Source of the DNA: Aeribacillus composti
GTDB lineage: Bacteria; Bacillota; Bacilli; Bacillales; Aeribacillaceae
Length of the DNA: 64,000 bases
NCBI RefSeq assembly: GCF_007827555.1
Contig: NZ_VISS01000013.1
Span: forward strand, 33,674 to 97,673
Direction: 5' to 3'
Below the pieces are notes generated by a model. That model had not been told where the DNA came from and ran no database searches. It saw nothing but the letters and a program-made list of their open reading frames with translations. The position numbers and the translations under genes were made by a program. Positions 16,811-26,397 of this stretch are shown one piece after another (position 1 is the first letter of the stretch; the number at the start of each line of letters is the position of its first letter).

Positions 16811-18844
16811 ATGTCAGCAAGAGATTTATCGGTTATAGTAGCTGTCATTTTAATTGTTGCCATGCTTATCATCCCGCTGCCTTCATGGCTGCTGAGCATA
16901 TTGATTATCATTAATATATCTCTTGCCTTGCTCGTCCTCCTTACATCCATGAACATTGAAAAGCCTTTACAATTTTCAATCTTTCCTTCTCTTTTGCTTT
17001 TGTTAACGTTATATCGACTCGGCTTAAACGTTTCCACAACGCGTTCGATTTTAGCTAATGGAGAAGCGGGAACAGTCGTGGAAACGTTTGGAACTTTTGT
17101 TGTCGGTGGAAATATCCTTGTTGGTTTTGTCGTATTTATCATTTTAGTTATTATTCAATTTGTTGTCATTACAAAAGGATCTGAACGGGTAGCAGAAGTG
17201 GCAGCCCGCTTTACGCTTGATGCCATGCCCGGTAAGCAGATGAGTATTGATGCAGACTTGAATGCGGGAATCATCTCGGAAGACGAGGCAAAAAAACGGA
17301 GAGAAACGATTGCAAGAGAAGCAGATTTTTATGGCGCAATGGACGGAGCAAGCAAATTTGTAAAAGGAGATGCGATTGCTGGTGTCATAATTGTGCTGAT
17401 CAATATTATTTTCGGAATTATCATCGGCATGATCCAGCAGGGGCTTTCTTTTCAAGAAGCTGTTTCAAAATTCACGCTTCTTACAGTTGGAGATGGATTA
17501 GTCAGCCAAATTCCAGCTTTATTAATCTCAACGGCAACAGGGATTGTTGTCACGAGAGCTGCTTCTGACGGAAATTTAGGACAAGACATTACGAACCAGC
17601 TTTTAGCATTTCCAAAGCTGCTGTATGTTACCGCAGGAATCATCTTTATTTTAGGTATTGTTACTCCGATTGGTCCGATCGTAACAACTCCGATCGCTCT
17701 CATGTTTGCTTTCTTAGCATTTGCGATGAATCGTACGAAGAAACAAATTGAAAAAGACGAAGAGATTGTTGAAGAAGAAGTGGAAATGAACGAAGCGAAA
17801 AGTCCGGAGCAAGTGATGAATCTGTTATCGATGGATCCAATTGAATTTGAATTCGGATATGGTTTAATTCCTCTTGCTGATAGCGGACAAGGGGGAGACC
17901 TGTTGGATCGGATCGTAATGATCAGAAGGCAGCTTGCCGTAGAATTGGGCCTTGTCATTCCTGTCGTCCGAATACGGGATAATATCCAATTAAAGCCGAA
18001 TGAATACAGATTAAAAATTAAAGGAAACGAAGCGGCGAAAGGTGAAATTATGCTCGATCATTATTTGGCGATGGCGCCAGGAATGGATAATGATTCGATT
18101 GAAGGGATTGACACAATTGAGCCTTCGTTTGGACTTCCTGCAAAATGGATCAGCGAACATTTAAAAGAACAAGCTGAATTGGCAGGATATACGGTCGTCG
18201 ATCCTCCTAGCGTTGTTTCTACTCACATTACGGAAACGATCCGGAGGCATGCTCATGAATTGCTTGGACGACACGAAACAAAACAGCTTGTCGATCATTT
18301 AAAAGAAACATACCCGATATTAGTGGAAGAAGTTACGCCGAATCCACTTTCTATAGGAGATATTCAAAAAGTTTTGGCGAAACTGCTTAAAGAAAAAATT
18401 TCTATTCGAAATTTGCCGGTTATTTTTGAAACATTAGCTGACTATGCCAAATTTACAACAGATCCGGAAATTTTAGCTGAATATGTAAGACAGTCGCTGG
18501 CAAAACAAATTACAAGCCAGTATGCAAAAGAAGGGGAGACATTGAAAGTCATTACTCTCTCCGCTCAAGTAGAAAAAGCCATTGCCGATGGCGTGCAGCA
18601 AACGGAACGAGGAACCTTTTTGTCATTGGAGCCGCATGTATCACAAAGGATTGTCGAAGCCATTGCAAAAAATGTGGAACAGCTGGCAATGGAAGAGCAA
18701 ACGCCAATCTTGCTCTGCTCGCCTTCTGTTAGAATGTATGCACGGCAGCTGATCGAGCGATATTTGCCTGATGTACCCGTATTGTCATACAACGAACTTG
18801 AATCAAACATTGAAGTACAAAGTGTCGGAGTGGTGAATATTTAA
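16811..18844 (+). CDS. flhA: Flagellar export gate ring protein FlhA
   Basis: 677 residues from the ATG at 16811. Eight N-terminal membrane segments are followed by the FHIPEP-region signature (LTLYRLGLNVSTTRSILANG, then RFTLDAMPGKQMSIDADLNA) and a large cytoplasmic domain from about residue 330 that forms the nonameric cargo-docking ring. FlhA converts proton motive force into protein export. GGAGGAAGTATC precedes this ATG; a TTG at 16793 would be upstream of the ribosome site and is rejected. Its stop and the flhF start share a base (TAATG). Confidence 0.97.
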   Translation: MSARDLSVIVAVILIVAMLIIPLPSWLLSILIIINISLALLVLLTSMNIEKPLQFSIFPSLLLLLTLYRLGLNVSTTRSILANGEAGTVVETFGTFVVGGNILVGFVVFIILVIIQFVVITKGSERVAEVAARFTLDAMPGKQMSIDADLNAGIISEDEAKKRRETIAREADFYGAMDGASKFVKGDAIAGVIIVLINIIFGIIIGMIQQGLSFQEAVSKFTLLTVGDGLVSQIPALLISTATGIVVTRAASDGNLGQDITNQLLAFPKLLYVTAGIIFILGIVTPIGPIVTTPIALMFAFLAFAMNRTKKQIEKDEEIVEEEVEMNEAKSPEQVMNLLSMDPIEFEFGYGLIPLADSGQGGDLLDRIVMIRRQLAVELGLVIPVVRIRDNIQLKPNEYRLKIKGNEAAKGEIMLDHYLAMAPGMDNDSIEGIDTIEPSFGLPAKWISEHLKEQAELAGYTVVDPPSVVSTHITETIRRHAHELLGRHETKQLVDHLKETYPILVEEVTPNPLSIGDIQKVLAKLLKEKISIRNLPVIFETLADYAKFTTDPEILAEYVRQSLAKQITSQYAKEGETLKVITLSAQVEKAIADGVQQTERGTFLSLEPHVSQRIVEAIAKNVEQLAMEEQTPILLCSPSVRMYARQLIERYLPDVPVLSYNELESNIEVQSVGVVNI

Positions 18845-19932
18845 TGAAGATTAAAAAATTCAAAGCCCATACTATGCAAGAGGCGATGAAGACGATTCGC
18901 AGCCAACTCGGTCAAAATGCTGTCATCCTCAATTCGAAAGTCGTCTATACTGGTGGATTTCTAGGAATGTTTAAGAAAAAAATGATTGAAGTGGTGGCGG
19001 GCATTGACGAAGAAGATGAAATGATCAGCGGGTTCCAAAAAGAAAAAATAGAACATCAAACGGACCAACAATTAGAGATGTCTCCTGTACTGAATGAAAT
19101 AAAAAAACTGAAGGATCTCGTTCAATCCATGTCCGTAAACAGTACTGTTATTCATCCTGACCTAAAAGAGATCGAACAAAAAATTGATTCGTTAGGTTTG
19201 CTGCAGCCGATTAAACAGGATGTGATCGCATCTATACTGGAAACGTATTTGATTCATCAAAAAAAGCTGACAAACGAACAGCTGGAATTTCAATTGAAGA
19301 AAGAGTTAAAAAAGAGAATTTCGGACATTCCTTTTCACGGCATTACTTTTTCAAAAAAATTTGTGAATGTTGTAGGACCAACCGGTGTTGGAAAAACGAC
19401 GACATTGGCAAAGCTTGCCGCAATCTGCAAAATAAATTACAAGAAAAAAATCGGATTTCTTACGACGGACACTTATCGAATTGCTGCGATCGATCAATTA
19501 AAAACATATGCCGAAATTTTAAATGCCCCGCTTGAAGTTTGTTATAACTCATTTGATTTTCAGGAAGGGAAAAAGAAGCTGAATGACTGCGACATCGTTT
19601 TTATTGACACAGCGGGCCGGAACTTCCTTGAACAGCAATATGTGCAAGATTTAAGCGAAACCATTGACTTTCAGGATGAAATGGAAACATTTTTAGTATT
19701 TTCTTTAACTTCAAAATTTGAAGATATGGAAAAAGTTTATAACCAATTTTCTCATTTGCCGATTCATCAATTTATTTTTACTAAACATGACGAAACCTCC
19801 TCTTATGGAGCTATGTATAACATCGTCTACAAAACAAAGATTGGTGCCGGATATATGACTGACGGTCAAGATGTTCCAGACGACATTCATAAGCTGGATC
19901 ATGAAACTTTTATTCAATATTTAATGGGGTAG
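18844..19932 (+). CDS. flhF: Signal-recognition-type GTPase FlhF
   Basis: A 362-residue protein. The N-terminal basic B domain (MKIKKFKAHTMQEAMKTIRS) is followed by an SRP-type NG domain: P-loop GPTGVGKTTTLAKLA at about residue 179, the DTYRIAAIDQLKTYAEIL insertion-box region, and DTAGRN. FlhF sets where and how many flagella form, together with FlhG encoded next. It overlaps flhA by one base. Length and motifs match Bacillus FlhF. Confidence 0.96.
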   Translation: MKIKKFKAHTMQEAMKTIRSQLGQNAVILNSKVVYTGGFLGMFKKKMIEVVAGIDEEDEMISGFQKEKIEHQTDQQLEMSPVLNEIKKLKDLVQSMSVNSTVIHPDLKEIEQKIDSLGLLQPIKQDVIASILETYLIHQKKLTNEQLEFQLKKELKKRISDIPFHGITFSKKFVNVVGPTGVGKTTTLAKLAAICKINYKKKIGFLTTDTYRIAAIDQLKTYAEILNAPLEVCYNSFDFQEGKKKLNDCDIVFIDTAGRNFLEQQYVQDLSETIDFQDEMETFLVFSLTSKFEDMEKVYNQFSHLPIHQFIFTKHDETSSYGAMYNIVYKTKIGAGYMTDGQDVPDDIHKLDHETFIQYLMG

Positions 19933-19938
19933 CAGGAT

Positions 19939-20814
19939 ATGGATCAAGCAGAACAACTCAGAAAGATTATTCAACAAAACAAATATGCGGTGATAAAAGA
20001 CTCTCCGCCTAACCGTCATGCAAAAACAGTGGCTGTGATTAGCGGAAAAGGGGGAGTCGGCAAATCGAATTTCGTTTTAAATTTCGCTTTAAACTTGATC
20101 AAAAAACGAAACGACCGTGTGCTGCTGGTAGATTGCGATATTGGGATGGCAAACATCGATCTTTTGCTGGGACAGCAGTATCAAGAAAGATCAATTGTCG
20201 ATTTGCTGAAAAACCGCATTGGAATTGAACAAATTATCAAAAAAGGTCCTTTAAATTTGCAGTATTTGTCAGGAGGAATGAGCCTTTCCAATATTGTCAC
20301 AATCGATGAAGCAGAGTTTCAATTTTTTCTTTACGAGCTTGAAAGAATAATAGAGAAATACGACACCATCTTATTTGATATGGGGGCAGGAATTTCGAAA
20401 GACAGCTTGAAATTTTTGCTTGCAGTGGACGAAATTATCGTCATTACGACGCCTGAACCGACATCGATTATGGACGCCTACAGTGCGATAAAGCTCATTC
20501 ACCAGTTCGATCAAGAAAAGGTGATGAAAGTAGTTGTCAATCGATTCAAGAAAAACATTGAAGCGAAAGAAACATGGGAAAAAATTAGAACCACTGCAGA
20601 GCGTTTTTTACATAAAACAATTGATTTGCTCGGCAGTTTGCCGGAGGATGATCATGTGCAGAAATCAGTCATGGAACAAATTCCGTTTATTTTGCGTTTT
20701 CCGAATGCTCCTATATCGAAAGCACTAGAAAATATAACAGAGATGTACTTAAATGGTAAAATAAAAAGAAAAGGATTTATTCATTCTCTTAGATCTTTGT
20801 TTTCAAGTAGGTGA
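19939..20814 (+). CDS. flhG: MinD-like ATPase FlhG (YlxH)
   Basis: A 291-residue ParA/MinD-type ATPase with the deviant Walker A KGGVGKSNFVLNFA at about residue 39, the LLVDCDIGMANIDLLLGQ stretch and a Walker B-like LFDMGAGIS. A C-terminal amphipathic helix with basic residues ends the protein (KRKGFIHSLRSLFSSR). FlhG controls flagellar number and placement by stimulating FlhF GTPase. AGCAGGATA precedes the ATG. cheB begins at its stop. Confidence 0.95.
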   Translation: MDQAEQLRKIIQQNKYAVIKDSPPNRHAKTVAVISGKGGVGKSNFVLNFALNLIKKRNDRVLLVDCDIGMANIDLLLGQQYQERSIVDLLKNRIGIEQIIKKGPLNLQYLSGGMSLSNIVTIDEAEFQFFLYELERIIEKYDTILFDMGAGISKDSLKFLLAVDEIIVITTPEPTSIMDAYSAIKLIHQFDQEKVMKVVVNRFKKNIEAKETWEKIRTTAERFLHKTIDLLGSLPEDDHVQKSVMEQIPFILRFPNAPISKALENITEMYLNGKIKRKGFIHSLRSLFSSR

Positions 20815-20819
20815 TGTTT

Positions 20820-21872
20820 TTGAGTCGTGTAAAGGTTTTGGTTATTGATGATTCGGCATTTATGAGAAAGTTGATTTCCGATTTGCTTTTAGAGAGTCCT
20901 TCCATCGATGTGATTGGCACAGCTAAAAATGGAAAAGAAGGAATTGAAAAGATCGCAGAGCTTGATCCTGATGTTGTGACGCTAGATATTGAAATGCCGG
21001 TTTTAAACGGGCTTGATACTTTGCAGATTATCATGGACAAGTTTCCAAGGCCAGTCATTATGCTTTCAAGTTCGACGAAAGAAGGAGCCGAAAACACGAT
21101 AAAATCTTTAGCTTTCGGAGCGTTTGATTTTATCCCGAAACCTTCCGGCTCCATATCTCTTGACATATTTAAAGTGAAAGAAGAATTAATTGCAAAAGTT
21201 CTAGCAGCAAAACGGGCAAAAGAAAAAGTTCAGATGTTAAAAAAAGAGATCGACACATTTCCTCGAAAGGAGATGATGAAAGAAAAGAGCCATCGACAGC
21301 GAAAAAAATCTTTAATTGCCATTGGAACTTCTACTGGCGGACCGAGCACCCTTCAAAAAATCGTTCCATGCTTCCCGAAAAACCTGAATTCGCCGATTTT
21401 CATCGTACAGCATATGCCGCCAGGATTTACAAAATCGTTGGCTGAACGATTAAATGAAATGTCAAACATCGAAGTAAAAGAAGGCGAGCATCAAGAAATC
21501 GTCAGAAATGGGGTAGCATACATAGCGCCTGGAGGCAGCCATATGAAAGTAATAGAAAAACAAGGGAATTTATTCATTGAACTGGATCAATCGGAAAAAA
21601 AGAGAGGGCACAGACCTTCAGTAGATGTACTGTTTGAATCTTTATCGAATTTAAAATATTATCAAACGATTGCTTGTATTTTAACGGGAATGGGTTCTGA
21701 CGGGACAAAAGGATTGAAAGCATTAAAAGAAAGGACAGATGCGACAGGGATCGCACAGTCCGAAAAAACCTCCATTATATTTGGGATGCCAAAATCCGCC
21801 ATCCAAGCGAATGTGGTTGATTACGTGGAAGATTTAATGGAAATTCCGTATTTAATTCAAAAGCTGATCTAA
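20820..21872 (+). CDS. cheB: Chemotaxis receptor methylesterase CheB
   Basis: About 350 residues. An N-terminal receiver domain (VLVIDDSAFMRKLISDLL, phospho-Asp in VVTLDIEMPVLNGL) is joined by a basic linker to a C-terminal esterase: catalytic Ser in IGTSTGGPSTLQKI, His in IVQHMPPGFTKSLAERL, Asp in LTGMGSDGTKGLKALK. It removes methyl groups from, and deamidates, chemoreceptors. Candidate starts are GTG 20811, ATG 20814 and TTG 20820; AGGTGA at 20809-20814 best fits the TTG at 20820, and a start there gives the family-like N-terminus. The upstream options cannot be excluded. Confidence 0.94.
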   Translation: MSRVKVLVIDDSAFMRKLISDLLLESPSIDVIGTAKNGKEGIEKIAELDPDVVTLDIEMPVLNGLDTLQIIMDKFPRPVIMLSSSTKEGAENTIKSLAFGAFDFIPKPSGSISLDIFKVKEELIAKVLAAKRAKEKVQMLKKEIDTFPRKEMMKEKSHRQRKKSLIAIGTSTGGPSTLQKIVPCFPKNLNSPIFIVQHMPPGFTKSLAERLNEMSNIEVKEGEHQEIVRNGVAYIAPGGSHMKVIEKQGNLFIELDQSEKKRGHRPSVDVLFESLSNLKYYQTIACILTGMGSDGTKGLKALKERTDATGIAQSEKTSIIFGMPKSAIQANVVDYVEDLMEIPYLIQKLI

Positions 21873-21891
21873 ATCCAAGGAGTGTGCTGCC

Positions 21892-23952
21892 ATGGAAATG
21901 AATCAATATTTGGACATTTTTATTGAAGAAAGTAAAGAACATTTGCAGTCGTGCAACGAAAAGCTTTTGGAGCTTGAACAAAATCCGGATGATTTAGGAA
22001 TTGTGAACGAAATTTTTCGCTCCGCCCATACATTAAAAGGAATGGGCGCAACGATGGGGTTTGAAGATTTAGCCGATTTAACACATAAAATAGAAAATGT
22101 GTTTGACGCCATTCGCAATCAAAAATTAGAAGTAACGCCTGAAATTATGGATGTCCTTTTTGAAGCATTGGAGAATTTGGAGGAAATTGTTTTATCGATT
22201 GCGGATGGAGGAGACGGCAAAAAAGATGTTTCGGCCATTGTGAAAAAACTGCAAGCGATTGAAAGCGGAGAACAAATTGAAGATGAGACAGCTGAAAATG
22301 AAACATCAAGAGAACAAGTGCAGGATGTGAAAAAACTGAAGTTTGATGAATATGACAGGACGGTCATTCTTCAATCAATTGAACAAGGATTTCAAGTATA
22401 CGAAATCAACATTCGGCTTCGAGAAGACTGCATCTTAAAAGCAGCGAGAGCATTTATGGTTTTTGAATTGCTTGAGAAGCACGGGGAAGTGGTCAAATCA
22501 TCGCCTTCTGTTGATTTACTCGAAGAAGAAAAGTTTGACAACAATTTTTCGGTTGCCTACATTACGAAGGAAGATAAGGACTTTATCCGGAACAGCCTAT
22601 TGAAAATTTCAGAGGTTGAAGAAGTACTAGTTGAAAAAGTGAATGTAGAAAAGCCAAGTACTGAAAGAGTACAGCAGTCTGTTTCCAGCATACAATCTAA
22701 TTCCAGCCAACAAACTGCTGCTAGCAAACAAACTACTGTTTCCAGCAAGCAAAGCCGTCAGCAGAAGGACAGCTCGAAAGACACTAGCCAAAAACAGAAG
22801 AAAAACCAGCAAAAGACGATCCGCGTCAACATTGAGCGCCTCGATATTTTAATGAACTTGTTTGAAGAATTAGTCATCGACAAAGGGCGTTTAGAGCAAA
22901 TATCAAAAGAATTAAATCACTCGGAGCTGAAAGAAACGGTTGAGAAAATGTCCAGAGTTTCAGCTGATTTGCAAAACATTATTTTAAATATGCGCATGAT
23001 TCCAATCGAAACCGTTTTTAACCGCTTCCCGAGAATGGTGAGAAATCTCGCCCGCGATTTAAATAAAAAAATCAATTTAGTTGTCACTGGCGCTGAAACC
23101 GAATTGGATCGGACCGTCATTGATGAAATTGGCGATCCGCTTGTGCATCTAATCCGAAATGCGATCGACCATGGGATTGAAACGCCTGAAACCCGCCTGA
23201 AATATGGCAAAAAAGAAGAAGGAACGCTGCGGCTCAGCGCATATCACAGCGGAAATCATGTCTTTATCGAAATCGAAGACGACGGTGCAGGAATCAATCA
23301 GAAAAAGGTATTGCAAAAAGCTATTGAGCGGGGAATCGTTACAAAAGAGGCAAGCGAAACATTAACGGAAAAACAAATTCATGAACTCATTTTCGCATCA
23401 GGCTTTTCAACGGCTGAAAAAATTTCAGATGTCTCTGGACGGGGTGTAGGGCTTGATGTAGTGAAAAATACAATCGAATCGCTCGGAGGAAGCATCACCA
23501 TCGAGTCGGAAGAAGGAAAAGGATCTTTATTCTCGATCCAGCTCCCGCTGACATTAACGATTATTTCCGCCATGCTCATTGAAGTTGGAAATGAAAAATA
23601 CGGTATTCCGATTTCGTCTATCATTGAATCCCTTGTTATTAAAAAAGAAGATATTTTACAGACACATCAAAACAAGGTGATTGATTATCGCGGAAAAATT
23701 GTACCTCTAGTGTTTTTAAAAGAAATTTTTGAAGTGGACGCCGAGGATGACCAAGATTATGTTTCAATCGTCGTTGTCAAAAAAGGAGATAAAATGGCTG
23801 GTTTAGTTGTCGATTCCTTCATCGGTCAGCAAGAGATTGTTTTGAAATCGTTAGGACAATATTTGACAAATGTATTCGCCATCTCAGGTGCCACAATTTT
23901 AGGAGACGGTCAAGTTGCATTGATCGTTGATTGTAATGCATTAATCCAGTAA
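21892..23952 (+). CDS. cheA: Chemotaxis histidine kinase CheA
   Basis: A 686-residue kinase with domains in order: P1 HPt (phospho-His in FRSAHTLKGMGATMGFEDLA, near residue 46); P2 (about 150-240); a Ser/Gln/Lys-rich linker at about 262-305; P3 dimerisation helices (about 310-375); P4 ATPase with HLIRNAIDHGIE, DDGAGIN and GRGVGLDVV; and the P5 CheW-like domain at the C-terminus. It phosphorylates CheY and CheB in response to receptor state. AAGGAGTGTGCTGCC precedes the ATG. The linker is low in complexity but in frame. Confidence 0.97.
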   Translation: MEMNQYLDIFIEESKEHLQSCNEKLLELEQNPDDLGIVNEIFRSAHTLKGMGATMGFEDLADLTHKIENVFDAIRNQKLEVTPEIMDVLFEALENLEEIVLSIADGGDGKKDVSAIVKKLQAIESGEQIEDETAENETSREQVQDVKKLKFDEYDRTVILQSIEQGFQVYEINIRLREDCILKAARAFMVFELLEKHGEVVKSSPSVDLLEEEKFDNNFSVAYITKEDKDFIRNSLLKISEVEEVLVEKVNVEKPSTERVQQSVSSIQSNSSQQTAASKQTTVSSKQSRQQKDSSKDTSQKQKKNQQKTIRVNIERLDILMNLFEELVIDKGRLEQISKELNHSELKETVEKMSRVSADLQNIILNMRMIPIETVFNRFPRMVRNLARDLNKKINLVVTGAETELDRTVIDEIGDPLVHLIRNAIDHGIETPETRLKYGKKEEGTLRLSAYHSGNHVFIEIEDDGAGINQKKVLQKAIERGIVTKEASETLTEKQIHELIFASGFSTAEKISDVSGRGVGLDVVKNTIESLGGSITIESEEGKGSLFSIQLPLTLTIISAMLIEVGNEKYGIPISSIIESLVIKKEDILQTHQNKVIDYRGKIVPLVFLKEIFEVDAEDDQDYVSIVVVKKGDKMAGLVVDSFIGQQEIVLKSLGQYLTNVFAISGATILGDGQVALIVDCNALIQ

Positions 23953-23977
23953 TGCTTGATGGAAGGGGAAGATGAGA

Positions 23978-24451
23978 ATGGCAAATAGTGTATTTAATGA
24001 ACAGAAGGTCATAGTTTTTCAGCTGCAAGACAAAGAATACGGGGTTTTTGTACAAAATGTGAAATCGATTGAAAAAGTTGACCATATCACCCGCGTTCCG
24101 AAAACAGCTGACTATATAAAAGGAGTCATCAATTTGCGCGGTGTTGTCACTCCGATCATAGATTTAAGAAAAAGATTGAATATGCCGGAAAAAGAAATAA
24201 CAGATCAGACGAGAGTGATTATAGCTGTTCAAAATGAAATGGAAGTTGGATTGATTGTTGATTCTGCCAATGATGTCGTCGATATATCTGAAGACAGTAT
24301 TGAACCTGCTCCAAGCGTCATCGAACAAGTAGAAACCGAGTTTATAAAAGGAATTACAAAATTGGATAAACGGCTGATTATGCTCCTTGACCTTGAAAAA
24401 GTGCTGAGCAAAGAAAATCAGAGGGTAATAGAGCATGAGCAAGTTGTTTGA
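23978..24451 (+). CDS. cheW: Chemotaxis coupling protein CheW
   Basis: About 157 residues, a single CheW domain (VFQLQDKEYGVFVQNVKSIE, then IKGVINLRGVVTPIIDLRKR). It couples receptors to CheA. In-frame ATGs lie at 23972 and 23978; AAGGGG at 23963-23968 gives a 9-base spacer to the second, which is therefore chosen, but the first would add only two residues. The 3' end overlaps the cheC start by 17 bases. Confidence 0.94.
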   Translation: MANSVFNEQKVIVFQLQDKEYGVFVQNVKSIEKVDHITRVPKTADYIKGVINLRGVVTPIIDLRKRLNMPEKEITDQTRVIIAVQNEMEVGLIVDSANDVVDISEDSIEPAPSVIEQVETEFIKGITKLDKRLIMLLDLEKVLSKENQRVIEHEQVV

Positions 24452-25061
24452 TTTATCAAACAAAAGGATCGATATATTAAAGGAAATTGCCAATATCGGA
24501 GCGGGAAATGCCGCAACGAGTCTGTCCCAACTTCTTAATAAAAAAATTGAAATGAAAGTTCCGAACGTTTATGTCGCCTCTTTTAACGATGTGATGGATT
24601 TAGCAGGCGGTGCGGAAACAGAGGTTACGGCTGTATACATCCGCATTCAAGAGGATATAACTGGATCGATGTTTTTCATTTTGCCGATCCCGCAGGCTAA
24701 AAAATATGCAAAAGCATTAATGAATGATTATGTTCTTCAGGATGCTTCAACTATGAAAGAAATGGAATGCTCTGTTTTGCAGGAGCTCGGCAACATCCTG
24801 ATTGGATCCTATTTATCTGTTTTATCGAACATGACCAATTTGATGGTTAATCCGTCCGTTCCTGCCATCCAATGTGATATGTTCGGCGCGATTATCAGTC
24901 ATGCTCTGATCGAGCTTTCGCTTGAAAGTGATGAAGCACTTGTCATCGATGCTGTTATAAAAGAAGAAGGGCATCAAGATTCCGAATTAATAAGAGGGCA
25001 TATTTTCTTTCTGCCCGACTCACAGTCATATAAAAAAATTTTTGACATATTAGAGGTTTAG
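24435..25061 (+). CDS. cheC: CheY-P phosphatase CheC
   Basis: A 208-residue protein with two phosphatase helices carrying the E-x-x-N pattern: LKEIANIGAGNAATSLSQLL and CSVLQELGNILIGSYL. CheC dephosphorylates CheY-P and binds CheD to control receptor adaptation; both are encoded side by side here. The start lies within the end of cheW. The homologous helices in FliY upstream show the shared origin of the two phosphatases. Confidence 0.95.
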   Translation: MSKLFDLSNKRIDILKEIANIGAGNAATSLSQLLNKKIEMKVPNVYVASFNDVMDLAGGAETEVTAVYIRIQEDITGSMFFILPIPQAKKYAKALMNDYVLQDASTMKEMECSVLQELGNILIGSYLSVLSNMTNLMVNPSVPAIQCDMFGAIISHALIELSLESDEALVIDAVIKEEGHQDSELIRGHIFFLPDSQSYKKIFDILEV

Positions 25062-25065
25062 TGAA

Positions 25066-25563
25066 ATGGGGCATTTTGAAAATGTTGTAAAAGTCGGTAT
25101 TTCGGAAATGAATGTTGTGAAAGCTCCGTGGAAAATTCGAACAACTGGATTAGGATCTTGCGTCGGACTCGTCATCTATGATGATGTAAATAAATTGGCA
25201 GGACTTGCTCATATAATGCTGCCTGATTCTTCGCTTTCAAACAAGGAGCCTTTAAATTGTGCAAAATATGCGGATACGGCTGTAACAGAATTAATTCGTC
25301 TTTTAAAAAACTATGGAGGAAACATCATGTTTTTTAAAGCGAAAATAGCTGGAGGAGCTGAAATGTTTCCGCATCGGCCATCTTCCAAAATCATGCGAAT
25401 AGGTCCGAGAAATGTTGAAGCGGTCAAACAGCATTTGTTGAGCAGTAATATCCCTATCGTTAGCGAAGATGTTGGCGGTAAAAATGGAAGAACCATTGAA
25501 TTTGATACGAATTCATTCATTTTGACGATTCGCACCGTCAATCTTGGAGTGAAGCAAATATAG
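25066..25563 (+). CDS. cheD: Chemoreceptor glutamine deamidase CheD
   Basis: A 165-residue protein with the CheD motif TGLGSCVGLVIYDD (catalytic Cys), the following HIMLP (catalytic His) and KAKIAGGAEMF. It deamidates glutamines on chemoreceptors and forms a complex with CheC. It follows cheC by four bases with GAGG as a short ribosome site. Normal length. Confidence 0.95.
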   Translation: MGHFENVVKVGISEMNVVKAPWKIRTTGLGSCVGLVIYDDVNKLAGLAHIMLPDSSLSNKEPLNCAKYADTAVTELIRLLKNYGGNIMFFKAKIAGGAEMFPHRPSSKIMRIGPRNVEAVKQHLLSSNIPIVSEDVGGKNGRTIEFDTNSFILTIRTVNLGVKQI

Positions 25564-25598
25564 CCGGAGATTGACATTTTAGAAGGAGGAAAAAGGCA

Positions 25599-26369
25599 AT
25601 GGTCCAATCGATGACACTGAATGATGAAAGGGTGTACTGGGACAAGTGGTTTCGTCACCGTGATCAAGATGCGGGCAACATGCTCGTCAAAAAATATATG
25701 CCGCTTGTCCGCTATCATGTCAGTCGTATTTCAGTGGGTCTTCCAAAAAATGTCGATAAAGATGATTTAATAAGTTTTGGATTGATGGGATTATATGATG
25801 CACTGGAAAAATTTGACCCTACACGAGATTTAAAATTCGATACGTATGCATCCTTCCGCATACGCGGAGCCATTCTTGACGGACTAAGGAAAGAAGATTG
25901 GCTTCCAAGAAGTTTTCGGGAAAAAGCAAAAAAAGTGGAAGCAGCCATTGAGCGGTTGGAGCAAAAATATCATCGCAATGTGACGCCTAATGAAGTTGCA
26001 GAAGAGTTGGGTATGACACCCGAAGAAGTCGTTCATGTCGTCAATGAAAACTTTTTTGCCAATGTCTTGTCAATTGATGAACAATTGCATGACCAAGAAG
26101 AAGGGGAACAGATGAACATTGTCCTTAAGGATGATAAAACATTAACTCCGGAAGAGCATCTGTTAAAAGAGGAATTATTTGAGCATTTAACAAAATTGAT
26201 CTCACAATTAAACGATAAGGAGCAGCTCGTATTAAGCTTGTTTTATAAAGAAGAGCTGACATTAACAGAGATAGGAAACGTGCTGAATTTGTCCACTTCG
26301 AGAATTTCGCAAATTCATTCGAAAGCATTATATAAATTAAAAGGAACGCTCGTTAAGCTTTTATCTTAA
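25599..26369 (+). CDS. sigD: Flagellar/motility sigma factor SigD
   Basis: A 256-residue sigma-28 family factor. Region 2 contains LISFGLMGLYDALEKFDPTR and FDTYASFRIRGAILDGLRKE; region 3 lies in the middle; region 4 has the helix-turn-helix LTEIGNVLNLSTSRISQIHS. It directs RNA polymerase to late flagellar, chemotaxis and autolysin genes. GAAGGAGGAAAAAGGCA is a strong ribosome site. It is near the end of the fla/che operon, as in B. subtilis, where distance from the promoter influences its dose. Confidence 0.97.
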   Translation: MVQSMTLNDERVYWDKWFRHRDQDAGNMLVKKYMPLVRYHVSRISVGLPKNVDKDDLISFGLMGLYDALEKFDPTRDLKFDTYASFRIRGAILDGLRKEDWLPRSFREKAKKVEAAIERLEQKYHRNVTPNEVAEELGMTPEEVVHVVNENFFANVLSIDEQLHDQEEGEQMNIVLKDDKTLTPEEHLLKEELFEHLTKLISQLNDKEQLVLSLFYKEELTLTEIGNVLNLSTSRISQIHSKALYKLKGTLVKLLS

Positions 26370-26397
26370 AAAGAATACAATTAAATGAGGTTGAAAC

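Noticed and set aside
17452..17958. A 168-residue antisense frame opposite flhA
   Set aside because: Low-complexity Ser/Ile/Pro composition mirrors the + strand coding of flhA; no ribosome site or known motif.
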